Notes under the pieces: generated by a model
The model's database searches: none
Seen by the model: the letters and a program-made list of their open reading frames with translations, nothing else
Told to the model about the DNA's origin: nothing
Part shown: one piece after another, positions 12,251-22,064 of the stretch
How positions within the stretch are numbered: the first letter of the stretch is position 1
How the letters are laid out: the number at the start of each line of letters is the position of its first letter
From: Nymphaea colorata
Taxonomy: Eukaryota; Streptophyta; Magnoliopsida; Nymphaeales; Nymphaeaceae
Direction of reading: 5' to 3'
Length of the DNA: 64,000 nucleotides
Assembly (NCBI RefSeq): GCF_008831285.2
Contig: NC_045148.1
Coordinates: 24,161,878-24,225,877 of the forward strand
Position numbers and translations under genes: made by a program

Positions 12251-14919
12251 CAGTATTTGAAAAATCAATGTCATTTAGATAGTAGGGTTAAAGCATGAGC
12301 TTATGGCGTAGTCTAGTTGAAGACTACGTAGATATGATCAAAGGAGACATTGATTTAAATCAAGAAGATGAAGTGTAAAATATTAAATTGACCAAAGATT
12401 GTATGAAGACACACATGCAAACATCATACGATGATAAATCCAACATTTTTGAAAGTCATCTTTATCATGCATATATTTGGAAAAGGAACATAAGACCCTA
12501 ATTGACTTTCGTTTGATCAATTATGATTGTTCCATATAAGATATGCCAATATACCTTAGCCAAGAGGCTTAGTACGAGCATAGACTCCTTCATTTGACAA
12601 CTAAGGGTAAGGTTTATCAACTTTTTCTTGGACGCTCGTCGATATACTACAAGTTACCACTCATGGTATTAACGAAGGGGCTTTCCTACCGATGGTGTGG
12701 TCTAGTTGTAATGCTTAGTCTTGTGCTACCGCCTAAGACCAAGCCCGGCAACATGATGACCGGGATAAATTGGTATTAGAAGATTTTAAAATATGAGCAA
12801 GCATGCAAATCGGTTGTCTCTAATGCAATGTTGCTTAAGATGGTGATCAAAATAAGTACAAGAGCAAGCATTGTTTTCAATCAAGCCTTAAATTGAGGGG
12901 GGTTGTATTTAGTCCTAAATCTAAGTGGAACATGATTGATCCTCCTGAATTAGTCTTATATGCAAGAAAGCAAATACAATCACTGAGAAATGTAATGAAA
13001 TGTCAATGGGGTCAAGGCCAAAGAAGGGAACATGCTTTATTATCGACAATACATGAGATGTTCAAGTTGGTAGAAATGCATCAATTATAATTATTGCCAA
13101 ACGATGACGGGTCCCATCACGGTTGCCATCTGTTTGCACCCCAAAATTCCTTTGGTTTTCAGAATGCTCCAAAAAAATGAGGTTTTGTTTTGGAATAGGA
13201 AAGAAAGGGACTTGTCGGTCGGTACGCAGATCGACCGTTCCCGGTGTCTTTACTGGGGGTAATCAACACAAGGGCTATGTTTATCATTGATGTATTTCGT
13301 TTTATCTTAAACATCTTTTTGATTCTATATGCGGTGTAGAAAAATATTGGAAGTTTGATGTTTCAAACTTTTGAAATGATTCTTGAAGAGTTGCTTGAGA
13401 ATGTGAAATGTTTTGGAGAAAACTAATTAAATATCATTTGGAAAGCTTGGGAAATCATTTTTTGAAGTCATTTTAGTGTTCTCTTAAGACTTTAAGTAGA
13501 TTTGAGATTTTGCTCTAATTCAGTTACTACCTAGTTAGAGCTCCATCTCATCTTACTTAAGTTCTTTGGAGTGGTGTTTGTGAACATAAGTGATAATGAA
13601 TGAATGTGAATGCATGAATGCATTGATCCTAAATGATTGGAAAGGGAAATCATTTATTCTTACTACAACATTCATCTAGAAACATTCCTACCACAACATA
13701 CATCTAATATTATTGTACTAAATATTTTTTATGAAAGAGAAAATTTTTGAAAATAGAATGGGGTTGTAGACCCTCAAGCATGATTCCAATATTGGGTCAT
13801 TACTTTGAGTTTTGGTCTAAGTGAAGTCGGCAAACGAAAAATTAAAATCTTAAATGACAGGAGGAAAAAATGAAAGACCTTCATAGAGGGAAATGTAGAA
13901 AAATAGAGAGAGAAATAGATCTTGAAAATCATAAAATCAAAGATTTAAAAGGGAGACAGATACTTACTCATATACATATTTATATATACATATATATATG
14001 TATATATATACTTATAGTTACGTATATAAAAGCTTGTGAAAATAAGGTTTAAATCAAATAGAGAAGAGAAGATGATTTTAGAAAGAGGGGGATTTTAAAA
14101 TGGAATACATGTATATGTATATTCATATATACGTATACGAGAGTTCGTAAAAGTATGTTAAAACATAAAGAGAGAATCACCAAGATAGATATCCATGTGC
14201 ACGTATACGTATATAACATGTATATACACATATTCCTTCATGAATATGAAAATCAAGAAATGATTTGAAAATAACCGACTTCAATTTTTTATGTAGGCCG
14301 GAGGGGAACTTGGGCTCATGCAAGAACCTAAGTTAAATCTCTCAGGCCACATTAGAGAGAGTATTTGGTTTCGAAAATCTTTTGAAAAACATGATTTTAA
14401 ATATTTTTGTATAAATAAAAACACAACTATTACAAGAAAATTGATTTCCCGCACCATTGGGTATAGAAGAAAATCAAAAAATACATGAAAGGGGGAATGA
14501 CGAAGCACTCATTGAGGTTCCTAATCGGGTGATTAAGAAATAAACTAAGTGTAAAAATGTCATGAAGATACACTTTAACATGTATAAATTCATGACGGGC
14601 TTTCTCGGGTTGAACAAGTCCCAACCTCAAAATCAACACAAGAATGAAGAAATCCCAATCCCAAGCACTCATTCTCTTAATGATCTTGGAGTCCCCTACG
14701 ATGAAGCTCCAAAATGATGAACCACCAAGAGATCTCTTTGTGCTCCCCTGAAGAGTTTCAACTTGAAGAATGTTTGATCCAAATGTCAGAAAAAAAGAAG
14801 GAAATGGAAAGAGAGAGCTAAGGAAAAAATTTCAAGTGAGGAAGCATGAGAGGTTCCTCTATAGTTGGCTCATACCCAAGAGGGAGGATTGTGGGGGTAT
14901 TTATAGAGATTTTGATGTC
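12251..14919. other. unclassified repeat-like DNA inside the locus 2 intron
   Basis: No gene recognised. 13130-13280 resembles parts of 9480-9560 and 41080-41260. 13960-14230 is rich in TATA/ATAC microsatellite. About 14700-14900 is purine-rich and reads like the leader of a retroelement. Short frames (for example 12594-12779 and 12893-13090) match nothing I recognise. Confidence 0.4.
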
Positions 14920-15075
14920 AAAGTTCAAAATTGAAATTCAAGGATTGAATTCAAGAGGGAAAAGTATTGGAGCCAAAATTCAAAATTCAAATTCAAGATT
15001 TGAATTCAAGAGGAAAGAGTTCTGGAGCCAAAATTCAAAATTTGAATTCAAGAGGAAAGAATTTCGGAATTCCCA
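14920..15075. repeat. short tandem array, ~55-bp unit, TTGAATTC-rich
   Basis: About three imperfect units carrying GGAGCCAAAATTCAAAA and TTGAATTCAAGAGG, with a period near 55 bp. Confidence 0.65.
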
Positions 15076-15408
15076 ATTTGCATCTAAACTTGGGTTTTGA
15101 ATCTAATTTGGATTTGATAATTGAATTTTGGATTTGAAACTCGCATCTAAGGTTGGGTTTTGAATTTGAATTTTGTTTTGGTTTGTTCATTTTCGATCGA
15201 ATAGTGGCAATTTTCTTTTTTTTTGGTTTAAAATTTAAATTCAAATAATAAAATAGTAGTCCTTTTTGAAAAATTTGGGGTGATAACAGATGCCCCTCTT
15301 TGCTACTAAGCTGGCATTTGTCGTGCTTAGTGGCAAAGATAAGCACCCCAGATTTTGAGTGGTGAAAACTTTGGTTAAAAATATTAAAAGTGTTGAAACT
15401 GCATTTCC

Positions 15409-15715
15409 GGTTTTAACCCCTTACCTGAATAGGTTGTTTGAGCTTACGTTGCAAGTTTAACCCTTTGCCTGCGTGGGTTTGCCGATATCGAATTCAGGTT
15501 TAACCCCCCTGAATGAGTTGCCTTGACTTGCATCGCAAGTTTAACCCCTTACCCGTGTGGGTTGCTTTAACTTGCATTGCAGGTTTAACCCCTCACCTGC
15601 ATGGGTTGCTTTGGCTTGCATTACAGGTTTATCCTCTTGCCTTTGTAGGTTGCTTTGCCTTGCATTGCAGGTTTAACTCCTTGCTTGCGTGGGTTGCTCT
15701 TTTGTCCATAATTTC
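15409..15715. repeat. 44-bp minisatellite, about 7 copies
   Basis: Units read roughly AGGTTTAACCCCTTACCTGC then GGGTTGCTTTGGCTTGCATT. The best-preserved neighbours are exactly 44 bp apart. The frame at 15513-15842 is open only because 44 bp is not a multiple of 3 and few stops occur in the unit. Confidence 0.85.
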
Positions 15716-16098
15716 AGGTTTTACACCTTCCCTTAATGGGTTGATCCATAACAAGTGGCAATGCGAGAAAAGAACTTTCATCACCTCGAATACTTCCGTT
15801 GAAGCAAGGAATGAAACCCTATTGCTCCTTCATTGGTTGTGACAAGAAAACTTCCTATCACCTTGACTACCTTTCCATGGAATTTTTTTTTTCAGCAAAG
15901 ACTGGATTTTGACCCCTTCCCTGAATGGGTTGCTCCATAACAAGTGGCAATGCGAGGAAAGAACCTTCATCACCTCGAATACTTCCGTTGAAGCAAGGAA
16001 TGAAATCCTATTGCTCCTTCATAGGTTGTCACAAGAAAACTTCCTACCACCTTGACTACCTTTTGATGAAATATTGGCTTTCACCAAAGACTGGATTT
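15716..16098. repeat. 189-bp tandem duplication
   Basis: Two direct copies 189 bp apart, each containing CCATAACAAGTGGCAATGCG and CACCTCGAATACTTCCGTTG. It adjoins the 44-bp minisatellite and shares its TTCCCTGAATGGGTTG-like start, so both probably belong to one larger repeat family. Confidence 0.85.
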
Positions 16099-16429
16099 TG
16101 AACTTGTTAAAATTCCCCAAACTAGTGTTTGGGTTGAGCTTAGTTTCAAAAGTCCTCAGCCAAACGGCCGAGTTGTGCTTGCTTCATGAGATTCTCTCTC
16201 TGGGGACCAGGTTGAGGTAACTTTAGAATACTCCAAACCTAATGGCTGGATTGCCCTTGATCAAATCTTTAGCTTAGTAGCTGAGTTGATTTGATTAGGA
16301 TATGGTCCCTTTTCCTATGAACAATGATGATTGTGAAGAAAAATATTTGTTACAAAAGCAATTTAGAAATGCCTCGAAATATTCATAAGAAAAATGCCCC
16401 AGTATTAGCAATTGCCATGAGTGGTAGCG

Positions 16430-16640
16430 GTGGGCATTGATGGGTACCCGGTACCCGGCCCCGTCGGGCCCGGGCCAGGAAAACGGGCTATCGGGCCAGG
16501 CCCACCCCTTTAATAGGGTATAATTTTTTATTATTATTTTTAAACTTAATAATGTGTGTTTTATAATTAAAAATATATTTTATATTATGAAAAATTATTT
16601 TATCATTAAAAATAATTTTTTATTATCAAACGGGCCGAGT
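16430..16640. repeat. fragment of the GGGCCC-rich MITE family
   Basis: A GC-rich head (GGTGGGCATTGATGGGTACC, then CGGGCCCGGGCC) is followed by an AT-rich core and a CGGGCCGAG end, the layout of the MITEs at 11059 and 39365. Termini and target duplication are not clear. Confidence 0.45.
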
Positions 16641-16776
16641 GATATAAAGGAAATCGATATATTTTTCGCTTACAGGAAAATGAGGGAGCAAGGTAGTATA
16701 AGCTTTGGTATGAAAGAATTTTTTTTGTCTTTAATGACAAGAAATTGAGACAAACCTTATAGGAAAGAAAATGAGA

Positions 16777-17248
16777 ATATGATCGGTAGATGGTGACTCT
16801 TATAGTGAGATAATATAGGACAATAGAACATCTTAATTTTGAAAGGATTAAATCTCAACAGAGTATGAAATATACGAGGTTTGATTCCGAAGATATAGAC
16901 TCCATAGGGGTGCATGAATAAATTAAAAATAGGTGTCCAATGATTGAAAATAAAGCAAAAATCTTGGTAGAAATGATGACCCGATATGATCATATAAGTA
17001 GTAAAATGAGAAGAAAGACACGCCATAGATATTGAAGCTAAAAAATTATTTGCCTAAATAAAAATGAGGGAAAAAAGAAATGCATGACCTAAGTCAAGCA
17101 CGTGTTGATCACGAACTAAGATTGAGGCGAAAATCATAGAAATTGCCTCAATAAAATGAAAGCACGGACAAAATTGATCTGATGGTGAAAGGTAATATCA
17201 CGTGTCCCAAGCTTGGATATGAAAGAATTTTTGACAAGCAATTTGGAC
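16777..17248. repeat. third copy of the ~480-bp repeat
   Basis: Aligned with 11338-11790 over its whole length in the same orientation, with few changes. Just after it the intron sequence shared with locus 3 resumes (CAAAATTAAAAAAAGCTTAG, also at about 56165). Confidence 0.75.
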
Positions 17249-17303
17249 AAAATTAAAAAAAGCTTAGTAAGCTGATGTCAATATAAATAAATAAATGAAT
17301 GAA

Positions 17304-17326
17304 TATATATATATATATATAGAGAA

Positions 17327-17357
<31 letters not shown>

Positions 17358-17358
17358 G
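17304..17358. repeat. compound AT / GA / GACA microsatellite
   Basis: TATATA, then GAGAGA, then four ACAG units. The homologous intron position of locus 3 (56213-56255) has the TA and GA parts but no GACA. Confidence 0.9.
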
Positions 17359-17643
17359 CCCACTAGGACTGGCAAACCCACCCACTCTCTCTTTGTCTCT
17401 CATTATCTCACCTCATCACCTCTCCGGCCCCTCCCATGCGAGCCCTCTAGGACTGGCAAACCCACTCACTTTCTCTGTGACGGCAATATTGAAGAGAAAG
17501 AGAGTGTGCTCACACATGCACACACACGTATAAGAACCCAAAGCCAGGCTAGATTGAGTCAAGAAACAGTTCAGGCAATTATACTCACACTTCGAGAGAT
17601 ACAAAATTTATAAAAAGACAAAAAAATAAGAGATACTACGTAC

Positions 17644-18275
17644 CTGGTGCCATGTATTTGGGGTTCTGAGAGTGGCTGGAAGAGTAAAAGAATTCAGATC
17701 AACTAGAATCTTTGCAATCCCAAAATAGCTGACATATCCTGTCATGTTCTCATCTAAAAACACATTACTGGGCTTTAGATTACAATGAACTATAGTCTCT
17801 GAGTAACCAATGTGAAGATAATCTAGTGCACAAGCCACATCAATCATGATATCCAATCTCTGAAAGTGATTCAAGTGATGGCCACCCGAATGTAGACAAG
17901 CTTCTAGGCTCCCAAGGGGCATGTATTGGAGAACTAAAGCCTTGAAATCTCTACTAGAGCAAGTCGTAATGACTTTAACGAGGTTTCAATGCCTGATTTG
18001 GTGCATGACAATGCACTCGATATCAAAACTTTCAGATGCTCCTTCAAATAACAAATTATGGACCTTAATAGCCACTGTCGTTCCATCTGCTCTGAACCAA
18101 TGGATCCATTCCCAAGAAAATTTGCATTACTGAAGTTGCTCCTCGTATGCAGTAAATCTCTGTGAGAAATCATTGGAAGTGTAGTTCCTCGTAATCTTTC
18201 AATCTCATCATGAAGTTTCAACAACCTCCTATTTCTATGGCATGACATACCAATGAGCATGCAAAAAATTACCAA
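17644..18275 (-). pseudogene. LRR receptor kinase locus 2, exon 1: kinase N-lobe to activation loop
   Basis: Shows part of a TM/juxtamembrane segment, then NFSNANFLGNGSIGS (glycine loop) where a deletion of about 16-19 bp removes the VYKG region and shifts the frame. In the next frame TVAIKV, the ATP-anchoring Lys motif, is preserved. An in-frame TGA replaces the Arg of the RHRNLVKV motif. 17608-17922 then reads MPLGSLEACLHS, HCNLKPSN and SYFGIAK. Compared with locus 4 ([12 protein letters not shown]), both catalytic aspartates are changed: Asp to Asn in the catalytic loop and Asp to Tyr in the metal-binding loop. A further shift precedes the donor CAG|GTACGT at 17643. Kinase activity would be impossible even if the frame were intact. 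Confidence 0.85.
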
Positions 18276-20403
18276 AAAGTGCTAAGCCTCTTAGTGTGCA
18301 AGCGGCAAATGTGTTGTTGAGGAATGTGACCATCAAATGTGTTGTGAGAGAGGTTCAAATACTCTAGCATTTGGAGCTTTGATAATGATGCAGGCAACTC
18401 TCCACTCAGCTTGTTTGCAGAGATATCCATGTTGATCATCGTGGCAAAATTCCCGAGACCCAAAGGCAGGTGACCAACTGAGGAGTTGTCCTGCAAGTAT
18501 AGCTCCCACAAGTCCAACTCGCAAAGACCAGGGGGTAGTCTTGATGACAAATTGTTTGGGCATAGATCCAGCTTTTGCAAACTAGTGAGATTTCTTATAG
18601 AGCTTGACATTGACCTAATTAGCATGTTGAGTTCAATATCAAAATCATACATGCGGACCAACTGGTAGATTGATAGTGGGATTGGGCCTTCTAATACATT
18701 GTTGTCAAGAAACAACACCTGTAAGTTGTGCATCTGCCCCACATTTAGTGGAATGACACCTTTTATTTTGTTGGAACTCAAACCTAAGGCAATTAACTTG
18801 GTCAAGTTGGCTAGGGATAATGGGATACGTTCAATCTGATTAGAGGAAAGGTCAAGTTTCGACAAGGTGGTTGTCAGGTTTCCAACAAAGGCAGAAAGAA
18901 TGTCGTTCAAAAGGTTGTGTGATAGATCAACTTCCTCTAGCAGTTGACAGTTGGTGAAGGATGTGATAATGGAGAGCTCACGGTTGCCAGGGACATTGGT
19001 CAACTTATTTCTGTAGAGGTACAGGCCCTTAAGTTGTGCTAGACTACCTAATTCTAATGGTATCAAACCACTGAATTTATTGTGTCCTGCACTGATAGTT
19101 TGGAGACTAGTAGCATTGGAAAAGGAAGGTGGGAAAGGGCCATCAAAATTGTTGTCACTCATTGCCAGAAATTAGAGATTGGGCAGGAAGCAGCCAACAT
19201 GTTTAGGGAGATGCCCTGTTCGTTGATTGGTCATGAAACTCAAAACCTGAAGAGCGGATTGGTTAAACATGTTGTTAGGCAGTGTACCAGTGAGATTGTT
19301 CATTTCCACACTAAAGAATGTTAAGTGAGTGTTAGATTCCCAACTTGGAAGGAATGTTCCCGTGCATATGATTTTGACCAATATTAAGGCGCTCCAACTT
19401 TGAGAGGTTGGGAAAACTAATTGGAATGGTGCCCATGAGCTTGTTACCATAAAGATTTAGGAACTTGAGTTCCTTCAGACTGCCTAAGGACTCTGGAATG
19501 CTTCCATAGAGTTTGTTTTTTTATGCAAAAAGCCCTTGGAGATTGGGCAAGAAGCAGCCAACATCTTTAGGGAAATGCCCTGTTAGTTGATTGGTCATGA
19601 AACTCATAGTCTGAAGAGTGGATAGGTTAAACAAGCTTTCAGGCAGTGTACCAGTGAGATTGCTCATTTTCACACTAAAGAATGTTAAGTGGGTTAAACT
19701 TCTCAACTCGGAAGGAATGTTCCCGTGCAATTGATTTTGACCAATATTAAGGTGCTCTAGCTTGGAGGGGTTGGCAAAAGTGACCGGAATGGTGCCTGTG
19801 AGCTTGTTATCATAAAGATTTAGGAAATTGAGATCCAGCGGACTGCCTAAGAAATCCAGAATGCTTCCATAGAATTTGTTTTCTGCTGCAAAAAGCATTT
19901 GGAGATGATGAAAATGGCTCAATGTTTGTGGAATTAACCCTTTAAAATGGTTTCTCCATATGGAAAGTTTTTCCAACCAAGGGAGGTGGCTAAAATCAGT
20001 GGGAAGATGACCATGGAAGTTATCTTTTGAGAGATCAAGAGCCTATAAGAAGGAGAGATTGCTGATGTATGGAGAGAGTACCTTCAAGTGCTGTGTCATT
20101 GAGGTTCAGTCCATCGACCCTTTGTGAACCAGGACTGCATGAAACTCTATACCACTGATTGAAAGAGATATTGGAATTCCACTTTGATAACATATTATGA
20201 GGGTCTTTAGTGACAAGGGATTTGAAAGACAGCAATGCAAATTGATCAGTCATGTTGCTCAGAGAAACAAGGGTTGAGGGCACCTCCCCTTGGCCAAGAA
20301 CCAAAATCAAGGTGAAGGAAGAAAAACACAACAGAAAGACAAGTGGCTGAGGTGGCCGACGGGGGTTGCCATGCCTGTCCAATTTGTTATGCAAAACATG
20401 CAT
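18269..20403 (-). pseudogene. LRR receptor kinase locus 2, exon 1: signal peptide and LRR domain
   Basis: Same family as locus 1. The conserved start context GGCATGG is out of frame with the signal peptide by a small indel; an ATG at 20401-20403 is in frame. The cap motif has lost its first Cys (FNQWYRVSC against FCDWTGVSC). Lesions in order: a short deletion before 20035, TAA at 19521-19523, a 364-bp tandem duplication that shifts the frame, and TAA at 19172-19174. An open run of 297 residues (18269-19162) then covers about ten LRRs, ending at a deletion after FDGHIPQQ that removes the last LRRs, the LCGAP cap and most of the TM segment. Clearly non-functional. Confidence 0.88.
19175..19902. 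repeat. 364-bp tandem duplication within the LRR domain
   Basis: 19175-19538 and 19539-19902 are direct copies about 364 bp apart. GATTGGGCA-GAAGCAGCCAA opens both, and TGCAAAAAGC closes both. The unit is close to five LRRs (5 x 72 = 360 bp) but is not a multiple of 3, so it destroys the frame. The copies differ at many sites, so it is not an assembly stutter. Confidence 0.88.
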
Positions 20404-21334
20404 GAGCAGGAATTCAATGTCTTCAATTTATGTATAGATTCTCTTCTAGAAAATTTGTCCTTTTCTTTTTTCATAATCAAGTGGTAGAAGGCTTGGGTTT
20501 TACTGCTTTGGACTGCATCGTTTCATGTTTCTAAATTGAGGGGCACGGCTGATGATTACATCAGTGAGACTCTTTCATGTTTCCCTTTACCACTTTCAAT
20601 TCTATTCAATCCCAAATCAAAGTTGTCGATTGAACTTCTTTTTTCCCTAGATATCTGGAACTGGTTTCAACCATAGTCACAGATATGCTGTCCACCTTTT
20701 AAATGGCTAGGTTCTTCTATCATATATAATATGGTCATCATGGAGAAAACTGGAAAAATGTGGTAAATTTTAAAAAAATTGAGTAAAACTTAAAAGTTAA
20801 GGGAATATAAGATGAATGGCAAGAAATTTAAAAAAATAAATACATGAAAAACAAATAAAAATTAGAAGTTGGAAATGAGAAGTTTAGCAATAAAAAAGTA
20901 TGAAAAATGTCTAAAATGAAAAAAAGGAAAAAACTGGAAAAAAGCTTTTCTTTGGTGTGGCACTTTTTTTTCAAAAAATTGCCTGAATCAGCTGGTTCGT
21001 TCAAATCTATGCAAAATCTATTTGATCTAGTTCATCTGTTTTTAAAAGAGTTATTTTTTTTATTAGCTATTATAGGTTGGTTATTTATTTTTGAAAAGAA
21101 TATAATTTTCATATTTTGTGCTGATTAACAACCAAATAGTTTAAAATCACTGGATCGACCAGCACGTGGAAGTTGCTTAGTAACTTTTATCCACTCCATT
21201 CAAAAGCTGAATTTTCAATGGTCGCAATCAGACAACCACGATGTCCATTTATTAGTTTTTAAGGAGTTCAAATGGAGACCCAATCTAACTATATCTTTTT
21301 CTTTTTATTTTTCAATATTCAGATTTAATAATAT
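20404..21334. other. 5' flank of locus 2; A-rich repeat
   Basis: Shared with 56435-57130, the flank beyond the gap at locus 3, in the same orientation, and in part with 35600-36350 upstream of locus 4, inverted. 20740-20960 is an A-rich MITE-like block related to 32249-32671. No gene. Confidence 0.6.
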
Positions 21335-22064
21335 GGGCCAGATCCAACCCGTTGACAGAGCTAACTCCATAAAGCCACGCGCTCTGACTGGGTCATAGTT
21401 AATTATGCTCATGTCCCACTTGTATATATATATGTATATAATATATAGAGAGGGAGAGATAATAAAAACCTTTAAATGCAGAAGAAATTTATTTCGATTG
21501 GATTTGAATAGCCAATAGCCAAGCCATTGCATCCCCAAGAAAATAAATCCATGAATTGAAAATAAATCCAAGTAAATATCCTCATCATATATTTGTTTCC
21601 GAGATAAGCCTTAGGTCTGAACCTGACCACTTTAGATAATGGAACCTCTGTATATTTCTCGGAAGTTTGGAGTGGCTGACCACTATCATCGACCGTTTGA
21701 GCAAAGGAGCACCAAGTCTATCTTAATCAGTAAAACCGGTTTTTGAATCGAGTCGACAATGCTGCCAGTTTGGTAATTTTTTTCTTTTTGCTGATTTGCA
21801 TGTAGATCGTTTAGATTATTGGATTGGTGGTTTACCAAACTGGCAGCATTGTGAACTCGATTCAAAAACCGGCTTTACTAATTAAGATGGACTTGGTGCT
21901 CCTTTGCTCAAAAGGTCGATGATAGTGGTCAGCCACTCCGAACTGAAGACCAATATACAGATGTTCCTTTCTAATGTGGACATGTTCAAACCTAAGGCAT
22001 ATCTCGGATCCAAATATATGATGAGGATATTTACTTGGATTTCTTTTATTGGGGATGCAATGGC

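Noticed and set aside
15409-15715. CRISPR-like array
   Set aside because: Units are contiguous 44-bp tandem copies without unique spacers, in a plant genome.
11333-17248. The ~480-bp direct repeats as LTRs of one retrotransposon
   Set aside because: No clear TG...CA ends, primer-binding site or pol gene; a second diverged tandem copy sits next to the left one and no target duplication was found.
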